A stretch of DNA of 64,000 nt from Halobaculum halobium (GTDB lineage: Archaea > Halobacteriota > Halobacteria > Halobacteriales > Haloferacaceae). Both the position numbers and the translations under genes were made by a program. Shown piece after piece: positions 25,449 through 33,703 of the stretch (its first letter is position 1; each line of letters starts with the position of its first letter). The stretch is from positions 1,054,001 to 1,118,000 of the forward strand of contig NZ_CP126158.1 of NCBI RefSeq assembly GCF_030127145.1, given 5' to 3'. The notes below the pieces were generated by a model. It had not been told where the DNA came from. It did not search any database and was given only the letters and a program-made list of their open reading frames with translations.

Positions 25449-26042
25449 ATGAGCGAGGAGTCCACGCGACCCGACCTGCTCGACGACGCACAGCGCCGCT
25501 TCCCGGTCCCCGACTACGACGAGGTTCCCGCGGACATCGGCGAGCGCCTCGACGAGGAGACCGAGCGCGCCGGGTTCACGCCGAACGTCATGTCGGCGCT
25601 GGCGTACAAGCCGAGCCACTTCCGGGCGTTCATGGCGTTCCACGACGCCTTAGTGGAAGACACCACCCTCGACCGCGAGGAGGTGGAGATGATCGTCGTC
25701 GTCGTCTCCGGGCGGAACAACTGCCTGTACTGCAACGTCGCCCACGGCGCGCTCGTGCGCATCTACGCGGAGGACCCGCACTTGGCGGACCAACTGGTGA
25801 GCAACCACCGAACCGCCGACGTGAGCGACGAACGCATGGCGATGCTGGAAGTGGCGGTGAAACTGACGGAGGAACCGGACGGCGTGACCAGCGATGATCT
25901 GGACCTGCTGTACGACGCCGGCTACTCCGAGGAGGAAGTGTGGGACATCGGGATGGTCGCCGCCTTCTTCAACCTCTCTAATCGGATGGCGACGTTCGCC
26001 GACTGGCGGCCGAACGATGAGTTCTACACGATGGGTCGGTAG
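25449..26042 (+). CDS. Peroxidase-related AhpD-like (carboxymuconolactone decarboxylase family) protein
   Basis: This 197-aa all-helical protein has the AhpD-type active site: CLYCNVAHG, i.e. C-x2-C followed by His at about residue 96, with an upstream Glu in EEVEMIVVVVS. The family includes alkylhydroperoxidases that reduce peroxides by a Cys-Cys mechanism. The length and C-terminal WRPNDEFYTMGR fit the peroxidase-related subgroup. Likely a cytoplasmic antioxidant enzyme; its electron donor is unknown. The ATG at 25449 has a well-placed TATA-like element, and the frame upstream is shadow. Confidence 0.85.
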   Translation: MSEESTRPDLLDDAQRRFPVPDYDEVPADIGERLDEETERAGFTPNVMSALAYKPSHFRAFMAFHDALVEDTTLDREEVEMIVVVVSGRNNCLYCNVAHGALVRIYAEDPHLADQLVSNHRTADVSDERMAMLEVAVKLTEEPDGVTSDDLDLLYDAGYSEEEVWDIGMVAAFFNLSNRMATFADWRPNDEFYTMGR

Positions 26043-26081
26043 CAGCGAGAGCGCCGCCTCCGGACCGGGCAGTCGACCGCG

Positions 26082-26279
26082 TTACGACGCGGAGTCGACG
26101 TCGTACGCCTCGGGCACGGCTGCGATGAGGTCCAGCGGGTCAGCGTCGCCCTCGACGACCGCCTCGTTCGCCTCGTGGTCGGCGGTCGCCTCGTCGACGC
26201 CGTCGACGTCTTCGAGCGCCTCTACGACGTTCGCCTCGCAGCCGCCGCAGGTCATGCCGGAGATGTGCATCGTCGTCAC
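26082..26279 (-). CDS. Small HMA-domain heavy-metal-binding protein (candidate copper chaperone)
   Basis: This 65-aa protein consists of a single heavy-metal-associated domain. It begins MTTMHISGMTCGGCEANVV, and the MTCGGC knuckle binds Cu(I) or a similar soft ion. It is divergent from the CopA ATPase, with 171 nt between the start codons, so it is likely the cytoplasmic copper chaperone delivering to CopA. It is strongly acidic, as expected for a halophile. A TATA-like aatatcg (minus strand) at about 26303-26310 is well placed for a leaderless start. Confidence 0.9.
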   Translation of the reverse strand: MTTMHISGMTCGGCEANVVEALEDVDGVDEATADHEANEAVVEGDADPLDLIAAVPEAYDVDSAS

Positions 26280-26369
26280 GGGTCGGCGTAGCGGTCGGGT
26301 CGATATTCGTGTTTCGGTCGAGGAACGACTGGTGGTTTTACTCGCAAGCGTTTCGATTCGATCTGCTTT

Positions 26370-26386
26370 ACGATCCGAAGTATCGT
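26370..26386. promoter_or_regulatory. Inverted repeat in the HMA/copA divergent promoter region
   Basis: The sequence acgatccgaagtatcgt has 5-bp inverted arms (acgat/atcgt) around a 7-bp spacer. It ends five bases before the TATA-like ctataagc of copA, a position suited to an activator or metal-responsive regulator. No regulator gene is adjacent on either side apart from the NikR-like gene at 29264. Confidence 0.4.
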
Positions 26387-26390
26387 TCCG

Positions 26391-26398
26391 CTATAAGC
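26391..26398 (+). promoter_or_regulatory. TATA-like box upstream of copA
   Basis: The octamer ctataagc lies about 55 nt before the copA ATG at 26451, which would give a leader of about 25-30 nt. A ggtaa sequence just before the ATG may help ribosome binding. Confidence 0.4.
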
Positions 26399-26450
26399 AC
26401 CGGTATCGAAGGCACAAGTCGCATGAATATGGCCCCCGTAGTATGAGGTA

Positions 26451-29069
26451 ATGAGTGATCAACGGACCGTCCGGATAGACATCGGCGGCATGACCTGTGC
26501 CAACTGCGCCGCCACCATCGAGGACGCCGTCAGCGACATCGACGGCGTCGGCGAGGTGAGCGCGAACTACGCCACCGACGAGGCGACCGTGGCGTACGAC
26601 CCCGAGCGCGTCTCGGTGTCTGCGGTGTTCGACGCGGTCGAGTCCGCCGGCTACGACCCGATCGCCGAGACCGTCACCGTCGGCATCACCGGGATGACGT
26701 GCGCGAACTGTTCGGCGACCATCGAGGACGCCGTCGGCGGCCTCCCCGGCGTCGTGAGCGTCGATGCGAACTACGCGACCGACGAAGCGACCGTCCGGTA
26801 CGCGCCGTCCGTGACGACGCGCGAGGAGATCAACGGCGCAGTCGAGGACGCCGGCTACGAGCCGATCCGCGACGACGGCACCAGCGACGGCGGCGAGTCG
26901 GCGAAAGACGCCGCGCGGGCGGCGGAGTTACAGCGCCAGCGCCGGCTGACGCTGTTCGGCGCGGCGCTGTCTGCGCCGCTTTTGGCGATGCTCGTGCTCG
27001 AACTGTTCGCGCCCGGCACCCTCTCGGAGGAGATCCCCGGGACCGGGCTGCACATCGGCTGGGTCGCGTTCGCGCTCGCGACGCCGGTGCAGGTGGTCCT
27101 CGGCCGCGAGTTCTACGAGAACTCCTACAAGGCGCTCGTCGTCAACCGCCGCGCGAACATGGACGTGCTCATCGCGCTGGGGTCGTCCACGGCGTACGGC
27201 TACTCCGTGATAGCGCTGCTCGGCGTCCTCCCGCAGGCGGGGCTGTACTTCGACACGGCCGCGCTCATCCTCGTGTTCATCACGCTCGGCAACTACCTCG
27301 AGGCGCGCTCGAAGTCGCAGGCCGGCGAGGCGATCCGCTCGCTGCTGGAGCTGGAGGCCGAGACGGCGACCGTCGTCCGAGACGACGGCACCGAGGAGGA
27401 CGTGCCGCTTGAGGACGTGACGGCCGGCGACCGCCTGAAGGTGCGACCGGGCGAGCGCATCCCGACGGACGGCGTCGTTCGCGAGGGCGAGTCCGCCGTC
27501 GACGAGTCGATGGTGACCGGCGAGTCCGTCCCCGTCTCGAAGGAGGCTGGCGACGAGGTGATCGGCTCGACGGTCAACGAGAACGGCGTGCTCGTGATCG
27601 AGGCGACGAAGGTCGGCGAGGAGACGGCCATCCAGCAGATCGTCCAGCGCGTGAAGGAGGCGCAGTCGCGCCAGCCGGACATCCAGCGCGTCGCCGACCG
27701 GATCTCGGCGTACTTCGTCCCCGCGGTGATCGCCAACGCCCTCTTGTGGGGGGCGGTGTGGTTCCTCGCGCCCGAGACGCTCGCCGGCGTCGTCACCGCG
27801 CTGCCGCTGTGGGGGCTTGCGGCCGGCGGCCCCGCCGCAGTCGGTGTGACGGAGTTCGCGGTGCTGGTGTTCGCGTCCGCCGTCCTCATCGCCTGTCCCT
27901 GTGCGCTCGGGCTGGCGACGCCGGCGGCGACGATGGTCGGGACGAGCATCGGCGCCCAGCACGGTGTCCTCTTCGAGGGCGGCGACGTCCTCGAACGCGT
28001 CAAGGAGGTCGACACGGTCGTCTTCGATAAGACGGGCACGCTGACCGAGGGCGAGATGCATCTCACCGACGCCCGCCCGGTCACCCCTGCCGCCGACGGT
28101 GCGGTGGCCGGCGAGGAGGGTGACGAGCGGGACAGCGAGGAAGGCGGAGTAGCGCCCGAGGCGGCCGAATACGATGACGCGACCGAACGCCTGCTCGCGG
28201 CCGCAGCGACCGCCGAGGGCGGGAGCGAGCACCCGATAGCCGAGGCGGTCGTCGCCGGCGCCCGCGAGCGCGGCGTCGAGCCGGGCGACCTGCAGGTGCT
28301 TCAGAACGTCTCCGGGAAGGGGATCCGCGCGCGCACCGAGCACGGCACCGTCGTCGTCGGGAAGCCCGAGCTGTTGCGCGAGGAGGACGTCGACCCCGAC
28401 CCCGCGCTGGACGCGATGCGCGAGCTTGAGACTGAGGGGAAGACGGCGATGCTCGTCGCCGCCGACGGCGAACTGTTGGGCGTGCTCGCGGTCGCCGACG
28501 AGGTGCGCGAGTCGGCCGTCGACGCGGTCGCGGCGCTCCGCGATCGCGGGATCGTCGTTCACATGATCACCGGCGACAACGAGCGCACCGCCCGCGCGGT
28601 CGCCGAGCAGGTCGGTATCGACCCCGACAACGTCCGCGCGGGCGTCCTCCCCGAGGACAAAGCCGACGCCGTCGAGTCGATCCAGGCGGACGGCTCGCGG
28701 GCGATGATGGTCGGCGACGGTGTCAACGACGCGCCCGCGCTGGCCTCGGCGTTCGTCGGCGTCGCCATCGGGTCGGGCACCGACGTCGCCATCGAGGCGG
28801 CCGACGTGACGCTGATGCGCTCGGACCCGTTCGACGTGGTGAAGGCGATCAACGTCTCGGAGGGGACGCTCGCGAAGATCAAGCAGAACCTCTTCTGGGC
28901 GCTCGGCTACAACACCGCGATGATCCCCCTGGCGTCGCTTGGGCTGCTCCAGCCCGTGCTGGCGGCCGGCGCGATGGCGTTCTCCAGCGTCTCCGTGCTG
29001 GCGAACAGCCTGCTGTTCCGGGCGTACGACCCCGACGAGCGCTACCGCCTGTTCGGCCGGCTCCGGTGA
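26451..29069 (+). CDS. copA: Copper-exporting P1B-type ATPase
   Basis: This 872-aa ATP-driven pump moves Cu(I) out of the cytoplasm. Two N-terminal HMA domains carry GMTCANC (C16/C19 and C84/C87). The transmembrane metal site is the CPC motif at C482-C484 (IACPCALGLATP). The phosphorylated aspartate is D526 in FDKTGTLTEGE. Later motifs are TGES in the actuator domain, SEHPIAEAVV in the nucleotide-binding domain, and MVGDGVNDAPAL. Eight membrane helices are expected. An acidic insertion (about residues 545-575) sits in the cytoplasmic loop. The gene diverges from a small HMA chaperone, and the shared region holds an inverted repeat next to the TATA element. Copper specificity over silver cannot be told apart. 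Confidence 0.95.
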   Translation: MSDQRTVRIDIGGMTCANCAATIEDAVSDIDGVGEVSANYATDEATVAYDPERVSVSAVFDAVESAGYDPIAETVTVGITGMTCANCSATIEDAVGGLPGVVSVDANYATDEATVRYAPSVTTREEINGAVEDAGYEPIRDDGTSDGGESAKDAARAAELQRQRRLTLFGAALSAPLLAMLVLELFAPGTLSEEIPGTGLHIGWVAFALATPVQVVLGREFYENSYKALVVNRRANMDVLIALGSSTAYGYSVIALLGVLPQAGLYFDTAALILVFITLGNYLEARSKSQAGEAIRSLLELEAETATVVRDDGTEEDVPLEDVTAGDRLKVRPGERIPTDGVVREGESAVDESMVTGESVPVSKEAGDEVIGSTVNENGVLVIEATKVGEETAIQQIVQRVKEAQSRQPDIQRVADRISAYFVPAVIANALLWGAVWFLAPETLAGVVTALPLWGLAAGGPAAVGVTEFAVLVFASAVLIACPCALGLATPAATMVGTSIGAQHGVLFEGGDVLERVKEVDTVVFDKTGTLTEGEMHLTDARPVTPAADGAVAGEEGDERDSEEGGVAPEAAEYDDATERLLAAAATAEGGSEHPIAEAVVAGARERGVEPGDLQVLQNVSGKGIRARTEHGTVVVGKPELLREEDVDPDPALDAMRELETEGKTAMLVAADGELLGVLAVADEVRESAVDAVAALRDRGIVVHMITGDNERTARAVAEQVGIDPDNVRAGVLPEDKADAVESIQADGSRAMMVGDGVNDAPALASAFVGVAIGSGTDVAIEAADVTLMRSDPFDVVKAINVSEGTLAKIKQNLFWALGYNTAMIPLASLGLLQPVLAAGAMAFSSVSVLANSLLFRAYDPDERYRLFGRLR

Positions 29070-29263
29070 ACCGAGAGGGCTGACCGCTCTCCCGCCGGCG
29101 TCTCGCTTCCCGCCACGCTACACCACCCCGACCAGGAAGCCGAGCCCCATCGCGGCGAGCACGACCGACGGTGGATGACGCCGGGCGAAAACGCCTGTTA
29201 TGACACGACCGGTGCGGCCGTAATACCGAAACGCCGAACCGGCGGGGGCGACGACTCCGGGGT
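29070..29263. other. Intergenic stretch after copA: no convincing gene
   Basis: The 194 bases between copA and the NikR-like gene contain no complete start-to-stop gene that I trust. On the minus strand a reading frame ending at 29118 translates as RRHPPSVVLAAMGLGFLVGVV, broken here as RRHPPSVVL and AAMGLGFLVGVV. It is hydrophobic and could be the tail of a membrane protein, but no suitable start codon precedes it. Confidence 0.3.
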
Positions 29264-29662
29264 ATGCGGACGAGCCTGAACGTCCCCGACGACGCGCTCG
29301 CCGAGTTCGACGCGGTCGCAGACGCCGAGGGGTTCGACTCCCGCTCGCGGGCCGTCCGCGAGGCGATGGCCGAGTACGTCGAGCGTCACACCCGCCTGGA
29401 GGACGCCGCTGGCGAGGTCGCCGCCGTCGTCGCCTTCGATTACGTTCACGACGAGGTGATCCGCGCGCTCCACGGCGTCCAACACGACTACCAGGACGTG
29501 ATCACGACCACCTCGCACGTCCACCAGGGCGAGTGGTGTCTGGAGACCGTCTTCTGCCGCGGCGACGCCGCCCGCGTGCGCGAGTTGGTCTACCGCCTCC
29601 GCGACTTCGACGCCGTCCGTCGGGTGCGGGTGCTGTCGCTCGTCGGCGGCGGCGACCGCTGA
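29264..29662 (+). CDS. nikR: NikR-like ribbon-helix-helix metal-responsive regulator
   Basis: This 132-aa protein has an N-terminal ribbon-helix-helix DNA-binding domain (MRTSLNVPDDALAEFDAVAD...SRSRAVREAM) and a C-terminal ACT-like metal-binding domain. The NikR high-affinity nickel ligands appear to be conserved as H74 from one subunit and H85, H87 and C92 (SHVHQGEWC) from the other. The loop between the last His and the Cys is one residue shorter than in E. coli NikR (His-x4-Cys rather than His-x5-Cys). It should bind DNA as a tetramer and respond to nickel or a similar ion. Its neighbour is copA rather than a nickel transporter, so the metal and targets are uncertain. Confidence 0.8.
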   Translation: MRTSLNVPDDALAEFDAVADAEGFDSRSRAVREAMAEYVERHTRLEDAAGEVAAVVAFDYVHDEVIRALHGVQHDYQDVITTTSHVHQGEWCLETVFCRGDAARVRELVYRLRDFDAVRRVRVLSLVGGGDR

Positions 29663-29684
29663 ATCGCCGAATCGCCGAATCGTC
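29661..29684. repeat. Three tandem 8-bp units at the end of the NikR-like gene
   Basis: The units gaatcgcc, gaatcgcc and gaatcgtc follow one another and overlap the stop codon. They lie between convergent genes and are probably simple slippage repeats; a downstream gattc could pair with gaatc in the transcript. Confidence 0.6.
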
Positions 29685-29713
29685 GAATCAGTAAACCGTC
29701 GAACCGATTCACC

Positions 29714-31252
29714 CTACAGGGTCCCGTCGTCTCCCATCTCGCGGATCTCGGCGGCCCGCTCTTGGATCGCCGCCCACTCCTCGTCGTCCTTGTCGTCGAC
29801 GTGCGAGTACATCAGCCCCATCCGACCCGTCCCCCGTAGGATCGCCTCGTTGTCCTTCAGGAAGTCCCAGTAGAGGGCGTTGAACGGACACGACCCCTCG
29901 CCCGTGGTCTTGGTGTGGTAGTAGGGGCACGACGAGCAGTAGTCGCTCATGCGGTTCACGTAGTTCGCCGACGAGGCGTACGGCTTCGAGGAGACCGCGT
30001 CCGTCGCGAACGTGCCCATCCCGACCACGTTCGGTGTCGTCACCCAGTGGAACGCGTCGACGAATCCGAGGTGAAACCAGCGGTTCAGCTCGTGGGGGTC
30101 CGCGCCGTAGATCAGCGCGAAGTTCGAGAGGACCATCAGCCGCTCGATGTGGTGGGCGTACCCGCGGTCGCGGACGTGTTTCACCGCCTCCGAGAGGCAG
30201 GTCATCTCCGTCTCGCCGGTCCAGTACGCCTCGGGGAGGTCGCGGGTCTGATCGAGTTGGTTCGCCTCGTCCATCCCGGGCATCGACTCGCGGTACACGT
30301 GCCGCATGAACTCCCGCCAGCCGATCACCTGCCGGACGAACCCCTCGACGGCGTTGATCGGAGCGTCGGCGTCGGGGTCCCGGTAGGCGTCGACCACGGC
30401 GTCGACGACTTCCCGCGGGCGCAACAGCCCGAGGTTGATCGCCGGCGACAGCAGCGAGTGTGACAGCGCCCACTCCCCTTCGACCATCGCGTCCTGATAC
30501 GGCCCGAACTCGGGGAGCCGCACCTCGACGAACTGCTCCAGCGCGTGCAGCGCCTGCTCGCGCGTCACCGGCCACGCGAAGTCCGCGAGGTCGGCGCCGC
30601 CCCAGTGGTCGTCGTATCGGTCGGTCACGAATTCGTGGACCTCGCGGGTGATCGCGTCCGGTTCGAACTCGGGGATTCTCGGGGGGGACCAGTCGTCCGG
30701 CGGCGTCTCGCGGTTCGCGTCGTCGTAGTTCCACTCGCCGCCCGCCGGGTCGTCGCCGTCCATCAAGACGCCCGTCTCCCGGCGGACGTGACGGTACCAG
30801 TGCTCCTGTCGGTAGGTTCCGTCGCCGCCGTCACCCGCGGTCGACCCGCCGCGGGAATCGACCCACTCGTCCCAGTCTTCGTGGCTGGTGAGGAAGCCGT
30901 CGTTGTCGACGAGCGTGCAGTGGCCGCCGCGGTCGACGACCATGTCGCGCAGGCGCTCGCCGGCGCCGTGGCTCGCCGGGCGCTGGAGCACGAGCGCGTC
31001 TCCCTGATTCGCCTCGAAGTACCGGTCGAGCCCCTCCCCGAACGACTCGGCCTCGACGTAGGTCACCTCGTAGCCGGCCTCGCGGAGGGAATCGCGGGCG
31101 TGGCGCATCGCCGAGAACACGAGCGTGAGTTTCTGCGGGTGGTACGGCATACGCTCGGCGAAGCCGTGGGCCTCGATCATGAGGACGTGGTCGTCGTGCT
31201 GGAGCGGTGCGGCGTTCGGGTTCAACTGGTCGCCGAGGAGCCAGACGGTCAT
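29714..31252 (-). CDS. Fe-S cluster-containing cryptochrome/photolyase (PhrB-like)
   Basis: This 512-aa protein belongs to the bacterial cryptochrome/(6-4) photolyase group that carries a [4Fe-4S] cluster. Cysteines at 352, 439, 442 and 455 match the four ligands known from Agrobacterium PhrB in spacing (about 87-2-12 residues between). The N-terminal Rossmann-like antenna domain begins TVWLLGDQLNPNAAPL, and the C-terminal helical FAD domain contains FVRQVIGWREFMRHVYR. It should repair UV-induced (6-4) photoproducts or sense blue light in the cytoplasm, a sensible need for an organism under strong sun. The ATG at 31252 precedes the antenna domain directly. Confidence 0.9.
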   Translation of the reverse strand: MTVWLLGDQLNPNAAPLQHDDHVLMIEAHGFAERMPYHPQKLTLVFSAMRHARDSLREAGYEVTYVEAESFGEGLDRYFEANQGDALVLQRPASHGAGERLRDMVVDRGGHCTLVDNDGFLTSHEDWDEWVDSRGGSTAGDGGDGTYRQEHWYRHVRRETGVLMDGDDPAGGEWNYDDANRETPPDDWSPPRIPEFEPDAITREVHEFVTDRYDDHWGGADLADFAWPVTREQALHALEQFVEVRLPEFGPYQDAMVEGEWALSHSLLSPAINLGLLRPREVVDAVVDAYRDPDADAPINAVEGFVRQVIGWREFMRHVYRESMPGMDEANQLDQTRDLPEAYWTGETEMTCLSEAVKHVRDRGYAHHIERLMVLSNFALIYGADPHELNRWFHLGFVDAFHWVTTPNVVGMGTFATDAVSSKPYASSANYVNRMSDYCSSCPYYHTKTTGEGSCPFNALYWDFLKDNEAILRGTGRMGLMYSHVDDKDDEEWAAIQERAAEIREMGDDGTL

Positions 31253-31390
31253 GGATGGGTGAGCGCGACGGACCGATCCACGACCGCCCGACGCAAGGGT
31301 GTTGCGACGGGGGGGGGTCGCGTCTCCGCCGGCCCGATTCGCCTGCCCTGGACGCGATCGCCGACCGTGCACGATCGCCTCCCGCTCGAC

Positions 31391-31555
31391 TCAGTCCTCG
31401 GGTGTGTCGCGGCGGGCGGCCCGCTCGGCAGCCTCGCGGTCCGCGACGTTCGCCGCGTCGCGCTCGCGTTCGTCGCGGACCAGCACGTAGAGCACGAGCG
31501 GTGCCGCCAGCGCGAGCAGGAGGAAGAGGACGAACAGGACGCCGACGCCCGCCAT
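31391..31555 (-). CDS. Small single-helix membrane protein
   Basis: This 54-residue protein starts MAGVGVLFVLFLLLALAAPL, a strong N-terminal membrane helix, followed by a charged cytoplasmic tail rich in Arg, Asp and Glu ending DTPED. Its ATG follows the TAG stop of the zinc-ribbon gene with no spacer (TAG-ATG), which indicates translational coupling. It may anchor or modulate the coupled zinc protein, but the function is unknown. Confidence 0.6.
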   Translation of the reverse strand: MAGVGVLFVLFLLLALAAPLVLYVLVRDERERDAANVADREAAERAARRDTPED

Positions 31556-31780
31556 CTACCCGAAGAAGACGTCCACGATGTCGCTCCCGGCGGAACCCGT
31601 GTCGCGGTACAGCTCCGAGTAGCCGCAGTTCGTACACGAGACCACCCGAAAGGAGTTGGTCTGGATGTCGAACATCTTGCTCAGTCCGCCGCCGGTGGTC
31701 GATATCTTCCCGACCTCGGCGTCGGTGTGACCGCACTTGGGACAACCGTCGTCGCTATCGGTGGAGGGCGCGGATGCCAT
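31556..31780 (-). CDS. Small zinc-ribbon protein
   Basis: This 74-aa protein has two CxxC knuckles: CPKCGHTDAEVG near residue 13 and CTNCGYSELY near residue 49. The KISTTGGGLSKMFDIQ segment between them is typical of the Zn-ribbon nucleic-acid-binding-like proteins found across bacteria and archaea (YpzJ-type). The presumed function is zinc-dependent protein or nucleic-acid binding; no direct role is known. It is directly coupled to the small membrane protein downstream. Confidence 0.75.
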   Translation of the reverse strand: MASAPSTDSDDGCPKCGHTDAEVGKISTTGGGLSKMFDIQTNSFRVVSCTNCGYSELYRDTGSAGSDIVDVFFG

Positions 31781-31901
31781 ACGCCGGCGTTCTCCGGGGG
31801 ACAGAATAAGTCTTGGGCGGGTAAGATGCGGGAGACAGTGGACCGGAAGCCGGGACCGTGAGCGTCGGATCGTCCGCGACGGCTGCCGCCCCGTCGACGG
31901 A

Positions 31902-33560
31902 TTACTCTCCGAACTTCTCCTTCTCGCGCTCGCGCAGTTCGATCCGCCGCGTCTTGCCCGAGGAGGTCTTCGGCAACTCGTCGACGTACTCGATCCGGCG
32001 GGGGTACTTGTAGGGCGCAGTCTGCTCTTTCATGTAGTTCTGGAGCTCCTCGGTCAGCTCGTCGCTCCCCTCGTCGCCGTCGGCCAGGACGACGTACGCC
32101 TTCACCACGTCGCCGCGCTCCTCGTGTGGCGACCCGACAGCCGCGGCTTCCGCGACCGCCTCGTGGGAGACGAGCGCGTCTTCGACCTCGAACGGGCCGA
32201 TGCGGTAGCCCGCCGAGAGGATGATGTCGTCGGCGCGGCCCTCGAAGAAGAAGTAGCCCTCCTCGTCCTCGCGCGCGAGGTCGCCGGTGCGGTAGTAGTC
32301 GCCAGAGAACGTCCGATCGTCGAGAGCGGGCTTCTCGTAGTAACTGTCGAAGGTTCCGGGATTGCCGACCGGGACCGCGATCTCGCCGATCTCGCCCGGC
32401 TCGACCTCCTGTTCCGCTTGGGTGTCGATGATGGTGGTGCCGAGGCCGGGCGTCGGCTTGCCCATCGACCCCTCCTTCACGTCGATCCCGGGGTAGTTGG
32501 AGACGAGACACACCGTCTCCGTCTGACCGTAGCCGTCGCGCGGCGTGATTCCGTAGGCATCCTGTATCGCCTCGATCGGCTCGCGGTTGAGCGGCTCACC
32601 GGCCGACAGCGCCTCCTGCAGATCCAGGTCGTACCGGCTCAGATCGGTCTGAGTGAACATTCGGTACTGCGTCGGCACCGCGCACAGCCGGGTCACGCCC
32701 TCCTCCTCCATCACGGAGAGGAAGTCGTCGGCCTCGAAATCGCCCTCGTACAGTAGCTGGCGCGCGCCGGTAGTGATCCCGACACCGACGGGCGACCAGA
32801 ACCACTTCGCCCAGCCCGTTCCCGTCGTCGCCCACAGCAACTCCTCGTCGAGGTCGACGTCGTCGTCGGTGACGCCGGGTGCGTCGGCGCCCTCGGCGGT
32901 GACGCCCCACCAGTACGGGGCGTTGACTAACTCGAACGCGCGCATCCAGCGGTGGCGGTGGAGGACGGGCTTCGGCTGGCCCGTCGTCCCCGAGGTGTAG
33001 TTGATGCTCATCGGGTCCTGTGCGCCCACGTCGGGGCCGTCGTGTTCGGTCTCGCGGCCGTCGATCAGGTCGTCGAACGCGTGCCAGCCGTCTGGACCCG
33101 ATCCGCCGACTGCGATCAGGGTGTCGACCGGGGTCTCATCGACGATCGGTTCGACCATGTCCACGAGCGACTCGTGAGCGACGACGGTGGTCGCCTCACA
33201 GTCGTTCGCGCGGAACGCCAGATCCTTCGGCTTTAGCATCTCCGAGCAGGGGACGACCAGCGCGCCGCGCTTGAGCACGCCCAACTGGACGGCGAACACG
33301 TCCGGATGGCGTGGAAGGAGGTGCATCACGCGGTCGCCCTCGCCGACGCCCAGGGACTCGAGGGCGTTTGCAAACCGGTTCATGTCGCCGTGGATGTCTG
33401 AATATGTCCGCTCGGCGCGCGTCCCCTCGTCGTCGAGGAACGTGACCGCAACCCGGTCGCCGTACGCCTCCGCGTGGCCCTCGACGACCGACGGGAGGGT
33501 GTAGTCGTCGGGGATATCCCACTCGAAGTCGTCTACTGCGGCCTCGTAATCGACTGGCAT
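31902..33560 (-). CDS. Acyl-CoA synthetase (AMP-forming)
   Basis: This 552-aa adenylate-forming enzyme activates a carboxylic acid with ATP and joins it to CoA. Motifs are SINYTSGTTGQPKPV (ATP loop), WATTGTGWAKW, GYGQTETVCLV, YYRTGDLAREDEEGY and the C-terminal PKTSSGKTRR with the catalytic Lys. The N-terminus, with FEWDIPDDYTLP, and the overall length fit the medium-chain/ACSM-like branch rather than true acetyl-CoA synthetase. The likely substrate is a short- to medium-chain or aromatic acid; it cannot be narrowed further. A TATA-like attattt at about 33582-33590 suits the ATG at 33560. Confidence 0.9.
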   Translation of the reverse strand: MPVDYEAAVDDFEWDIPDDYTLPSVVEGHAEAYGDRVAVTFLDDEGTRAERTYSDIHGDMNRFANALESLGVGEGDRVMHLLPRHPDVFAVQLGVLKRGALVVPCSEMLKPKDLAFRANDCEATTVVAHESLVDMVEPIVDETPVDTLIAVGGSGPDGWHAFDDLIDGRETEHDGPDVGAQDPMSINYTSGTTGQPKPVLHRHRWMRAFELVNAPYWWGVTAEGADAPGVTDDDVDLDEELLWATTGTGWAKWFWSPVGVGITTGARQLLYEGDFEADDFLSVMEEEGVTRLCAVPTQYRMFTQTDLSRYDLDLQEALSAGEPLNREPIEAIQDAYGITPRDGYGQTETVCLVSNYPGIDVKEGSMGKPTPGLGTTIIDTQAEQEVEPGEIGEIAVPVGNPGTFDSYYEKPALDDRTFSGDYYRTGDLAREDEEGYFFFEGRADDIILSAGYRIGPFEVEDALVSHEAVAEAAAVGSPHEERGDVVKAYVVLADGDEGSDELTEELQNYMKEQTAPYKYPRRIEYVDELPKTSSGKTRRIELREREKEKFGE

Positions 33561-33673
33561 ACGCGGACGGTGGATAGTATACGAAATAATCGTTTGGGTA
33601 GCCCCGTCGGGTGTGGTGAACTGACCCGGAAACCGCCGGCAAACGGGGACCTACGTCGCGGCCGCCACCTGAA

Positions 33674-33681
33674 CTTTTATC
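33674..33681 (+). promoter_or_regulatory. TATA-like box of the second aldo/keto reductase gene
   Basis: The octamer cttttatc lies about 26 nt upstream of the ATG at 33704, giving a leaderless promoter. Confidence 0.55.
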
Positions 33682-33703
33682 GCCCGCGGTCGACCCCCCG
33701 AGT

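Noticed and set aside
29118-29200. Minus-strand hydrophobic peptide ending at 29118
   Set aside because: No suitable start codon lies upstream in frame; at best a remnant.
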